Assembly (NCBI RefSeq): GCF_003054445.1
Contig: NC_042506.1
Span: 131,501 to 195,500, forward strand
DNA: 64,000 nucleotides
Origin: Pichia kudriavzevii
Lineage: Eukaryota > Ascomycota > Pichiomycetes > Pichiales > Pichiaceae
Reading direction: 5' to 3'
Below the pieces are notes generated by a model that worked only from the letters and a program-made list of their open reading frames with translations, had not been told where the DNA came from and made no database searches. The position numbers and the translations under genes were made by a program. Positions 1 through 8,576 of the stretch are shown piece by piece. How positions within the stretch are numbered: position 1 is the first letter of the stretch; every line of letters starts with the position of its first letter.

Positions 1-176
1 AAGATAAACAATATTAGAGCAACAACTGCAAAGGCAAAAAATGCATACCTTGCAGCATCCGAGCCATCATCTCCATAATAAAAGGAATCTCTCCTTTTCA
101 ACTCATGAGAGATACCACGGGCAAGTTTCCGCAGCTGAGAATACGTAGAAGGTTTGTGTGGGCGTATCGCTGGCAT
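1..176 (-). CDS. Partial membrane protein, possibly Rcr1/Rcr2-like
   Basis: The reverse strand reads from an ATG at 176 without a stop to the window edge, giving the first 58 codons of a protein whose end lies outside. About 37 hydrophilic, basic residues (containing KLARGISHELKRRD) are followed by SFYYGDDGSDAARY and then a strongly hydrophobic segment, AFFAFAVVALILFI, that looks like a single membrane helix. A short polar N-terminus, aromatic residues and an Arg just before the helix resemble the Rcr1/Rcr2 family of yeast endosomal or ER proteins linked to chitin deposition and permease sorting. The diagnostic basic stretch after the helix is not in the window, so the family call is an inference. 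The reading frame stays open upstream of the ATG as far as about position 320 but contains no other ATG. Confidence 0.4.
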   Translation of the reverse strand, partial: MPAIRPHKPSTYSQLRKLARGISHELKRRDSFYYGDDGSDAARYAFFAFAVVALILFI

Positions 177-1116
177 TGAGGATGCTGTTCTTTGTTCGAC
201 AGCAAATAATGGACAGGAAAATGGATATGTAGTTATTGTTTGAAATATATAAGGTATAACAATAGGTGACCCCTTCTTAGCCGAACAAGGCTTGTACCCT
301 ATTACTTGTGTATCTACAGAATATCACAAAAATTCAAAAAAATGGCATAAATGAATTTTTTTGCGAGTGAGAAAAGAGGGAAAAAAAGAAAAAAAAAACC
401 GGAAACGGAAATAACGGCAGAAAGAGCCAATAAGCCCGAAAGAGGAAAGCGCGAATCAGCGCAAAGGCCTCGAAGAACAAAAAGGAGGCGGGGGAAACAA
501 TAGTATGGGAGGCTCAGTTTATAGGATTAAGAAAATAAATATGTTGATACTGAGTGGCTAAAAAAAAAAAATGGGGAAAAAAAAAAGTGATTTGACTTAG
601 ACCAGATTGTGGGAAACTAAAATTTAAGGAGGAGGAGAACTCCACTCCGAAAAACAGGAAAAACAAAAGGAACGAGAAAAGTTTTTCCGGACGTGATAGA
701 ATGATCATCTATTGTTCATTCTAATGATATTTAAAATTCTGTTCTGCCCTTTGGGTAATAGATGATACCTCCTCATTACTGTTTGCTTGTTGGCCCCTCT
801 TTGCCACTTTCTCTTTTTATTTTTCTTCTTACACAGTACTGTCTTTCTGTTCCCCCCCCCCCCCCCTTTTCCCTCTGGAACAATTATACTCTGTTAGTGG
901 AACCCAGCCTTGTATCTCTCAATATATACCCATACAAGGAAGATCCAAGAAAAAGTATAAAATTCACATAAACTAGCCAAAGTTTAAAACCCCGCTTTTT
1001 TCCCGAAGATCTAAAAAATAGACGTTTATTTTCAGGTATAATCTTGCAAGGGAAACATCTATCAAGCAGAGAAGAAGCTAATATCAAACACACAAAAAAT
1101 AGATTATTGAATCAAT
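177..1116. promoter_or_regulatory. Intergenic promoter region with a C15 tract
   Basis: This stretch separates the leftmost gene (reverse strand) from the kinase-like gene on the forward strand, so it should hold two divergent promoters. It contains purine-rich tracts around 360-400 and 560-590, and an uninterrupted run of 15 C at 852-866. Short ORFs here are low-complexity and unconvincing. No tRNA or other RNA gene was seen. Confidence 0.5.
852..866. repeat. C15 homopolymer
   Basis: Fifteen consecutive C residues follow a T-rich stretch about 250 bp upstream of the kinase-like gene. Similar G or C runs occur at 55064-55079 and 55950-55961. It may affect nucleosome occupancy or form G-quadruplex or i-motif structures, but function is unknown. 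Confidence 0.9.
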
Positions 1117-2802
1117 ATGCCAATACATAGAATCCACTTGCCTTCTCAATCGACGGTATCGATGAATAACTTGGATGAATACTTTAATCCACCTGTCTTG
1201 TCACATACAAACTCAATGCCAGTACATACAATTCATTCAAACAATCACACACATACTAAATCGCCTTCACATTCAAATGATTCCCTAAATTTATTAAAAG
1301 CATCCACTAAAAACTCACTGAAATTTTCAAATTCTTCGAATTCCTCCTCAGGAGTCACCCTGGCAAATGCACAATCCTCTTCTTCCCTTCATTCGATGTT
1401 ATCCAATCAAACGGCAACGACCGAATATTCTCCAAATCTTATAGATGACGAATGCGGCGATTTATTGAAGATCATTGATTTGGACATAGATAGCGACCGA
1501 AGCGTACCTTCCCAATACACAACTGATGATGAACATCAGAAAATTCCTTATAATGGTACATTGCATGAAGATTTGACGTCTTTGAATAGTTCCAATCTGG
1601 ATGTTGATGATACCGACGTACACACTTTACGTGACAATATCAGGGCCCAGTTCCATTTGGAAGACGACGAGTCTGATGACAACGACGATGGCTACTTTGA
1701 TTCGGATATTGATCATCACCATGCTTCAATGTTGTCACCCTTGACCAAGACTACGACCTCAACTGACACCTGTGGTTGCTCGCATACAATAGATGATACC
1801 ATCACTACCGTCATACCCGATTACAAAGATGAATCAAAATGGAACTATAAGGAGAAGTGGGCGTTTGTTTTGATTGGTTTACCCGCTTGCGGAAAATCAA
1901 CAATGATTCATGATTTCATGGATTATGTCAACCAAAATACAGACGGGAAAGTGCGTGTCGACTCTTATAATGCAGGTGAAATCAGAAGGGCCTATGAGCT
2001 GGAAGGACATCATAGATTCGACTTTAATGACTTGAAGTCCTCCCAAAAATTGAGAGATTTTTACGCTTTCGAAGCTCTGAAAAATCTAACAGACTTCTTG
2101 GTTAATGATAAAACCGATATCGGTATATTGGATGCAACTAATACAACCAAGGTAAGAAGAGAGGCTATTTTTGATTACATAAAGAAAGTCTCCAAAGAAA
2201 CAGGTGTTCGAATCAACCCTCTTCTATTAGAAGTTAAGTGTTCAAATAGAGCATTAAGAAGGTATAACATTGAACAAAAGTCTAAAAATAAAGACTATAA
2301 AGCAATGCCGCATGATAATGCAATCAACGATTTCCTAGGTAGAATTTACAGATACGAAAACTCCTATGAAAAGGTCACTATTGATGAAATCCAGCATTTA
2401 AACGTTAAATATTTCGGTATTGATAATGTTGGTGACTCGATTTATTATGACTGTGGTTTGGATCACCACGACGATACTCGACATCAAAATCTGACTTTTA
2501 ACCAAATTGCTTTAGACTTACTCTATAGATTTTTGATTAGCTATAGAACAAAATATGCCGGAGAATATCTTACCAAAGTAGATGAATTTTACACTGGTGG
2601 GCATTATAAACCGATCACTACACATTTCTCAAAACCCGTATCTGTTGACGATGTCAAAAACGTTCAGAAGGAACCTTCAGGTACCATCAACTCTGTTGTT
2701 AAACACGAAAATGACGAATCAAATAATTGTGATGACAAGGTTTCGCACACTAAAGTACAATTTCCAAAAGTTTTATCATCATCAAGAATTGACCTTTATT
2801 GA
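1117..2802 (+). CDS. 6-phosphofructo-2-kinase-like protein (YLR345W type)
   Basis: The 561-residue product has a long Ser/Asn-rich N-terminal half with an acidic patch near residues 185-200, then a 6-phosphofructo-2-kinase domain. The nucleotide-binding loop GLPACGKS lies at residues 254-261, and the family motif DATNTT starts at 339. YNAGEIRR and DYKAMPHDNAINDFLGRI also match the kinase family. This family makes fructose 2,6-bisphosphate, an activator of glycolysis. The fructose-2,6-bisphosphatase half (RHGES motif) of bifunctional enzymes is absent, and the Arg usually found in the GLPARGK loop is Cys. By length and layout it best resembles the uncharacterised S. cerevisiae YLR345W, with PFK26 or PFK27 as alternatives. 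Whether it is catalytically active cannot be told from sequence. The ATG at 1117 is the first in frame. Confidence 0.75.
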   Translation: MPIHRIHLPSQSTVSMNNLDEYFNPPVLSHTNSMPVHTIHSNNHTHTKSPSHSNDSLNLLKASTKNSLKFSNSSNSSSGVTLANAQSSSSLHSMLSNQTATTEYSPNLIDDECGDLLKIIDLDIDSDRSVPSQYTTDDEHQKIPYNGTLHEDLTSLNSSNLDVDDTDVHTLRDNIRAQFHLEDDESDDNDDGYFDSDIDHHHASMLSPLTKTTTSTDTCGCSHTIDDTITTVIPDYKDESKWNYKEKWAFVLIGLPACGKSTMIHDFMDYVNQNTDGKVRVDSYNAGEIRRAYELEGHHRFDFNDLKSSQKLRDFYAFEALKNLTDFLVNDKTDIGILDATNTTKVRREAIFDYIKKVSKETGVRINPLLLEVKCSNRALRRYNIEQKSKNKDYKAMPHDNAINDFLGRIYRYENSYEKVTIDEIQHLNVKYFGIDNVGDSIYYDCGLDHHDDTRHQNLTFNQIALDLLYRFLISYRTKYAGEYLTKVDEFYTGGHYKPITTHFSKPVSVDDVKNVQKEPSGTINSVVKHENDESNNCDDKVSHTKVQFPKVLSSSRIDLY

Positions 2803-3065
2803 TTTTACCTGCTGTTAAAGTGTTGCTTTATGCACTATCATATAAAAATGTTTTGCTTTCTACCACTCTTTCTTTTCATCACCTTAATATACCTCTGCTT
2901 TCCTGCTAATGACCTTTACATTTACCCTTCTATTTTTCACTTGTACTTTCGGTTTATAACTTTATATACATGACCTTTTTTTTTTTTTTTGAAAAGAAAA
3001 AGTCAGCCAAATTAATGAACAGTTTAATGATTAAGAGGAAAAAAAAAAACAGTACGAGGCACCAT

Positions 3066-4514
3066 CTAACTGAAACCAGGTATACTGTTTAGACCAGGTA
3101 TACCTCCTAACGCAAGAGCATTATTATCCTTGAACTCGTCATCTTTAACATTTTCCTCGCCTGTATGTGCCAAGTCTTTAAATGCGTTTTTGTCTCCTGG
3201 TCTGGCACGGCACCACAGTTTCATTGATTTATCAGCACCCGCAGTGCATAACATATGACCTAGTGGATGGTATTCGATAGAATAAATTGCCTTTTCGTGT
3301 GCATGTGGAATAGAATGCCATGCATCGTTTATTACGGGTGTTCCACGGTTGTTCAAATTATTGAAAACATAATCTGATATTTCACTTTTCAAATTAACAT
3401 CGTTCGAATTCCTAAGTTCCTTCATTTTGCCTGCAATTTTTTTATCCTCCTCTTCGATATTCCCCAGTTTGGCGTTGTTATCTTTGAAAATCTCTATTTC
3501 GGCTGTCTTGGACAGATCATAGTGTGCTAAAGATCCATCATAACCGCCAATTGATAACATTGTAGAATGTATTGGATGAAATGCAAGGGATGTTAAATCG
3601 GCCTCTCTGTCACTTTTTATATTACTGATAGGCCTTAACATCCTTAAGTCAAAAATACGTGTTGATTGATCTCTTGAGCATGCTGCCAATAGTCTTTCAT
3701 TACCTCCTTTCTGGAAAATCGTCTTTGAAACAGTATGTTTAAAATCATGTAGTGTGGTTATACAAGTCGCATCCCTAGGATCCCATAGCTTAACTAAATT
3801 ATCCTTTGATCCTGAGACGACTAATCCAAGTGAAGAATGCCAATCGCAACTTTTAACGTCCCAATGGTGACCTTTTAAAACTCTCTCCTCCCTGGCTGTT
3901 GTGAAATCCCAAATTTTCAAAGTTTGATCGTCTGAACAACTAACAAACTTTGAATCGTTAGGCGAAAATTTCAATTCCCCTACAGTATTTTCATGTCCCT
4001 TATTTAAGATATTGACATTATTGAAGTTCGGTTGCCAGTATTTAATACAACCGGATTGGTCTCCGCTAATTAACCATTTACCATTATGTGAATATTCTAA
4101 TGAAAAGATTGGTAAATCATGCGCTTGCATAATAGATTCAAAACTAAAGGTTAGACCATTCCATAAAGTGAATTCTCCACTATAAGAAGATACCAAAATC
4201 CTTCTTGCATCCGGTGTCCACTTAACTGCATGTATTGCATGTCTTGTTTTATTTGTTGATACATGTGTAAATTTACAATTTAAATCAACGATTGATGGAT
4301 TGCTCACCATTGAAGGTGGAAGATCAGTGATAAATGATGGATCTGGACGAACTGAACCGATAGCAAATGCACTTCGACGTCTTCTATTGTATACGTTTTT
4401 CGTGATCATGTACTTACCCAACGGGGTAAAATAATCCACTGTTTTCCTGCTCTGCTTCTGTTTCTGATCATTTGTAATATCCAGATCGTGGACTCTTCTT
4501 GTGGGTACACTCAT
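3066..4514 (-). CDS. PFS2: Polyadenylation factor subunit Pfs2 (WD40)
   Basis: The 482-residue protein matches Pfs2 (human WDR33), the WD40 scaffold of the cleavage and polyadenylation factor that helps recognise the poly(A) signal in the nucleus. A basic N-terminus with RKTVDYFTPLGKYM precedes seven WD40-type repeats from about residue 85. Examples are SGDQSGCIKYW, SCSDDQTLKIWD and SGSKDNLVKLWDPR. The N-terminal block before the propeller is characteristic of this family. Length is close to the S. cerevisiae protein (about 465 residues). It is divergent from the WD40 gene RTT10 and shares a 153-bp promoter with it. The two are unrelated beyond both being propellers. Confidence 0.93.
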   Translation of the reverse strand: MSVPTRRVHDLDITNDQKQKQSRKTVDYFTPLGKYMITKNVYNRRRRSAFAIGSVRPDPSFITDLPPSMVSNPSIVDLNCKFTHVSTNKTRHAIHAVKWTPDARRILVSSYSGEFTLWNGLTFSFESIMQAHDLPIFSLEYSHNGKWLISGDQSGCIKYWQPNFNNVNILNKGHENTVGELKFSPNDSKFVSCSDDQTLKIWDFTTAREERVLKGHHWDVKSCDWHSSLGLVVSGSKDNLVKLWDPRDATCITTLHDFKHTVSKTIFQKGGNERLLAACSRDQSTRIFDLRMLRPISNIKSDREADLTSLAFHPIHSTMLSIGGYDGSLAHYDLSKTAEIEIFKDNNAKLGNIEEEDKKIAGKMKELRNSNDVNLKSEISDYVFNNLNNRGTPVINDAWHSIPHAHEKAIYSIEYHPLGHMLCTAGADKSMKLWCRARPGDKNAFKDLAHTGEENVKDDEFKDNNALALGGIPGLNSIPGFS

Positions 4515-4667
4515 TTTGAGTTGGTTGCCGTATTGGTCGAAACAGAATTAAAATCTGGTTAAGTAATATCTCTAAAAAATAACTTAGAGTGTACGTTATG
4601 GTGGGTTCATGTCGCATGCATTTCTACTAATGCCTGTTGAAGTTTTTTTTTTTTCTTTCAACAGAAA

Positions 4668-7600
4668 ATGGTGGTTGAAAAAAAAAAGAACCATAGTCAA
4701 GAAATCTCTAGTACCCCGCAGATGGTAGAGGTTAAGATGATTCCGGTTCAGCATATGGGTCCCATTTGTTCACTGAAAATTCTTTCTGATGGACTTTTAC
4801 TTGCTGGTAACGGGCCAACATTAGAAATTTACAATTACGTAACAGGTGAAAAATTATTTAAAAGGATCGTTTTCAAAAGAAATAAAATTCATGGTATTGA
4901 GTTTATCAAAAACGGTGAAGCATTCCAACTTGTTGTTTGGGGAGGTAGATCTTTGTCTATTTTCACGTTAGATCAATTCAAGGACGAAAATTTTGAGTTA
5001 CCACTTTTAGGTGTCGGTGATTGGATTTTCCATTGTGTATTTCAAAGTTCAACTGATTTGTATATCTTAAACTCACACAATGTTGTTCACCATGTCACAC
5101 TCGTTTCCGATAGGCCGAAATTATTGGAAACCATAGACTGTAATTGGAAATCTATCCTCTATTCAGGTACTCTACACTTAAATAGAGACAACAACAAAAT
5201 TACAGTGTTAGCGGGCACTGTTATGAATGGTATTTTAGTTTGGGAATTAGAGACTGCAAAAGTTAAGCATAACCTGACTTTACATGAAGGTTCGATTTTT
5301 AGCGTTAATGCTTCACCTGATGGTAGGTATTTAATTAGCTGTTCTGATGACAGATCCATAAAAGTGTGGGACATGGAGTCTGGTAATTTATTATCTAATG
5401 GCTGGGGTCATGGTTCTCGTATATGGGGATTGACCATCTATAATATGACCGCCGATGGGTTCAACATGCTCAGTTGTTCAGAAGACTGCACTGCTCGTAT
5501 TTGGACTTTCAAAGACGGTGCTGATGAAATAAAGCAAGAGAGGATTATATTAGGACACACTGGTAGACACGTTTGGAGTTTGGCTGTTGACGATGAGAAA
5601 ATGATAGGATTCACTGGTGGTGCAGATGGTAAAATCTTAGTTACTGATTTAAATGAGCAGGGTAGAAAAGGATATTGGGGTCATAGGTGGGAATTAAAAG
5701 ATATATTTAGAGAGTGCAATTATGATTTAGAGAAAGGTGAGCTCATAAAAGAGTATGTTGATTTTGGCTATGGTTTGTATGCAGTCACCTCCGAAGGAAA
5801 AGCGATGGTACTAAAGGATCATAAATCATGGTCTCCACTGTTTACCGATTCCAGGTTTGAGAAATTTTGTGTTTTGAAAGGTTTTGAAAGTTCGCCTATT
5901 TGTGTATTAGGCAGCAAGCTAGGTAGAGTCATTATCATGAAGTTCAATGAAAATTGTGAGGTGATCCAACAAAATGAAATTGATCTTTCTTCCCATTTTA
6001 ACAGATTGAATAACATTCTGATTCATGAGTACGATGGTAAATATTTTGCTCTTTTTGAATCACCTAATCCTAAGCACCCATTGGTTTATCAAGAATTTGA
6101 CCCAGTTACTCTACAAGTCCTGTATGAAGTTTTGTTAGAAAAACCGGATGAAAAGGTATGTGTTAGTTCTGTTGAATATAATAAAGCGAAGGAGTATCTT
6201 TTAGTTGGTTGTAGGTATGCTACATTGATTGTATATCAAATCAAATCCGCAGAAAACAAACCTACGAAAGTTTACAGTCATTTATTCAAAGGTGATACTA
6301 TTTCCTCTTTAAAGTCTTTAGATCATGAAGAGTGTATTTTCCATTTGACTAACAAAGATGGTACATACCACCTCATGAAAATACATGATAATCTCCAGTA
6401 CGAGTTCCTCCAGAGCAGCAGAATTCAAAAGGGTTTTCTCGAAGGTGGTTTCAAGATTCCTAATGGGGACTTAATTTTCTATGGCTTTAAATCCGATAGT
6501 TTTTTCATTTGGAATGAAACAAAACAATATGAAATCTTACGTGAGATTTGTGGTGGTCCACATCGACGTTGGTTTTTTAAACACTGGGTAAATGAATCTG
6601 ATAATCGCCTGAAATATAGACTGATTTACACACGTGCTTCTGAAGTACAATTGGTTGAAAAGGGTGAAGCTGAAGCTGTCGAAACGCTTGCCACAGGACT
6701 TCATGGTAGGGAGGTCAGAGATATTTGTATTGTTGATGCTGAGGACGAAAATGAAAAGGTTGTCATAACCGGTGCCGAAGATACCACATTGAAAATTGGT
6801 ACATTGAAGGAGAACGGTGATTTCCAGCTACATTGGACTTATAGAGAACATGTGGCTGGTTTGCAATCTATCCATGCCATTAATAGAAACTATATCATAA
6901 CATCTTCAGCTAGGGAGGAATTATTCATATGGAAAATCACTGAATGTGACGGAAAGAAGTGTATGAGTATGAATGCATCCTTGAAGCCAAGTGAAAAGAA
7001 CCCAGATTTAAGAATTATGAATTTTGACTCCATTGAGGTTTTTTCGGAGAATACAGCAAGAGGATGCCTAATTGTCGCAGTATATTCTAATTCCGCCATT
7101 AAAGTTGTTTACTTTGATTTCGAAGAAAAGAAGTTTAGCACTTTGATTGATGACGCTTACATGCAATGCTGCATTTTTCATGTCAGGTTTGTTTGTATTG
7201 GCGGAAAACTGCATATCATGATTGGTTCTACAAATGGGCATCTTACAATTTATGATATCTCAGAAACTACCGACAAATATTTTGTTGCTGAGTATGAGGA
7301 AAACAGTGTCAAATTGAGAAAAAAACCTGTTGATGTTGGTATGCAAATAATGAAGCTAGGTAAACTATTAATCAATCAGCAGATTCATCAATCGTCAATC
7401 AGGGCACTAGCAACAACACAAACTTCCCAAAATGAAGTTTCAATAGTGACTGGTGGTGATGATAATGCTATTGCACTTTTGAGGCTCTACAAATGTCCCG
7501 GATCCCAAACCAAGCTTGACCTCAAGTCGTTTGAAGCATCCGCTGCTTCTTCTACAATTACAACTATCACACATGTCAACAAAAACCAAGTTCTTATTGG

Positions 7601-7769
7601 TGCGGTTGACCAATCAATTAAGTTATGGAACATTAACAATGGTTTGAAATTGGTTGCCAACAAATACTCTACCGTTGCTGACATTGGGTGTTCCGAGATT
7701 ACGCATTTTGCAAATGGAAAAAAATATGCTTTGATTGGTGGTGCTGGTCTTTCAATTTGGAATTTGTAA
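4668..7769 (+). CDS. RTT10: WDR6-family protein Rtt10/Trm734
   Basis: The 1033-residue product is built almost wholly of WD40-like repeats. Clear examples are SPDGRYLISCSDDRSIKVWD, LSCSEDCTARIWTF and, near the end, IGAVDQSIKLWNI. The motif WGHRWELKDIFRECNYD is typical of the WDR6 family. In S. cerevisiae Rtt10 (Trm734) partners with Trm7 for 2'-O-methylation of the wobble base of some tRNAs and also affects endosomal recycling. Length agrees with the family (about 1013 residues). The next gene is RTC6, and the same pair is adjacent in S. cerevisiae, which supports the assignment. A T12 tract in the short divergent promoter may act as a nucleosome-excluding element. Later in-frame Met codons exist near residues 19 and 24, so the exact start is slightly uncertain. 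Confidence 0.9.
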   Translation: MVVEKKKNHSQEISSTPQMVEVKMIPVQHMGPICSLKILSDGLLLAGNGPTLEIYNYVTGEKLFKRIVFKRNKIHGIEFIKNGEAFQLVVWGGRSLSIFTLDQFKDENFELPLLGVGDWIFHCVFQSSTDLYILNSHNVVHHVTLVSDRPKLLETIDCNWKSILYSGTLHLNRDNNKITVLAGTVMNGILVWELETAKVKHNLTLHEGSIFSVNASPDGRYLISCSDDRSIKVWDMESGNLLSNGWGHGSRIWGLTIYNMTADGFNMLSCSEDCTARIWTFKDGADEIKQERIILGHTGRHVWSLAVDDEKMIGFTGGADGKILVTDLNEQGRKGYWGHRWELKDIFRECNYDLEKGELIKEYVDFGYGLYAVTSEGKAMVLKDHKSWSPLFTDSRFEKFCVLKGFESSPICVLGSKLGRVIIMKFNENCEVIQQNEIDLSSHFNRLNNILIHEYDGKYFALFESPNPKHPLVYQEFDPVTLQVLYEVLLEKPDEKVCVSSVEYNKAKEYLLVGCRYATLIVYQIKSAENKPTKVYSHLFKGDTISSLKSLDHEECIFHLTNKDGTYHLMKIHDNLQYEFLQSSRIQKGFLEGGFKIPNGDLIFYGFKSDSFFIWNETKQYEILREICGGPHRRWFFKHWVNESDNRLKYRLIYTRASEVQLVEKGEAEAVETLATGLHGREVRDICIVDAEDENEKVVITGAEDTTLKIGTLKENGDFQLHWTYREHVAGLQSIHAINRNYIITSSAREELFIWKITECDGKKCMSMNASLKPSEKNPDLRIMNFDSIEVFSENTARGCLIVAVYSNSAIKVVYFDFEEKKFSTLIDDAYMQCCIFHVRFVCIGGKLHIMIGSTNGHLTIYDISETTDKYFVAEYEENSVKLRKKPVDVGMQIMKLGKLLINQQIHQSSIRALATTQTSQNEVSIVTGGDDNAIALLRLYKCPGSQTKLDLKSFEASAASSTITTITHVNKNQVLIGAVDQSIKLWNINNGLKLVANKYSTVADIGCSEITHFANGKKYALIGGAGLSIWNL

Positions 7770-7989
7770 TATCATAATTGATACCTGAGCAGACTTTTCT
7801 AAGAGTGTATTGAAAAGTAGAATCTGAAATAATGAAGAATTTGATTATTGAGACTTGACGAATTATTTAATATACAGGTATATAATAGAGTGTATATACT
7901 TTTATCCAGATGTATTTTGAATTTATAAACAAGAAAAACTTAGCAGAGCACTTATTCTTTAAAATGTTCTTGACTAATTATTAGTTGGC

Positions 7990-8244
7990 TTAAGCTTGCT
8001 TTTGCTTGTGTTTAGGATTAGCTTTACAAAGGACGTAAACTCTTCCTTTTCTTCTAGCAATATAACATTCTGAGCAAAACTTCTTGACAGCGGTTCTGAT
8101 CTTGTAAGTTCTTGCCAAATTTGTCATGAAATTAGGTTGAATCTTCATGTTCAAATGAGAGTGATTATGAGCGCACGCATGCTTGTTTACCGCAGCTGCT
8201 GCACCAATCCTTTGCAAACCGAGTTTAAAGTTGTTAAAAAGCAT
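7990..8244 (-). CDS. RTC6: Mitochondrial ribosomal protein bL36m
   Basis: The C-terminal half carries the bacterial L36 signature: [20 protein letters not shown], then a third Cys and PKHKQKQ. The C-x2-C-x12-C-x5-H pattern of zinc-binding bL36 is complete. It belongs to the large subunit of the mitochondrial ribosome. The first 40 or so residues form a basic, Ala-rich N-terminus suited to a mitochondrial presequence. The start was set at the ATG at 8244, giving 84 residues, because the frame upstream offers only a GTG. The neighbouring RTT10 is also adjacent to RTC6 in S. cerevisiae. Confidence 0.92.
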   Translation of the reverse strand: MLFNNFKLGLQRIGAAAAVNKHACAHNHSHLNMKIQPNFMTNLARTYKIRTAVKKFCSECYIARRKGRVYVLCKANPKHKQKQA

Positions 8245-8576
8245 ACTGATCCCCTTCTTTGGTTTCACCTATCTGCTTTTTCGGATGTTTAATGTTTAAC
8301 CATATTGATAACCTCCATTGTAGTACAGTTCTAAATCATGTTCACAGGAGACGCGGAATTTTTTTATTGGCACGTCTGGGTTTAGTGGCAGCGTCGATTA
8401 CTGCTTTTATTCGCGTCGATTTTAGTAGCATGATTTCAATGATACTATAACATTTTGAAGACACCTCTTGCTATTCATGGAATATCTTTGAAGACCCAAA
8501 TAAACTTGCAAAAAACGCAGCTAAGGTTTCATTGGTTCGAACCATTGTTTGCTGCGGTATAATTTAACTCTCCAAA
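8245..8576. promoter_or_regulatory. Divergent RTC6-PAN2 promoter
   Basis: About 330 bp separate the start codons of RTC6 (reverse) and PAN2 (forward). The 63-residue ORF in it has no recognisable features. GTCGATTTTAG and GTCGATTACTG form a loose repeat near 8390-8425. No named regulatory site could be assigned. Confidence 0.5.

Noticed and set aside
8259-8450. 63-codon ORF in the RTC6-PAN2 intergenic region
   Set aside because: It overlaps the RTC6 5' flank, lacks similarity and does not continue into PAN2.
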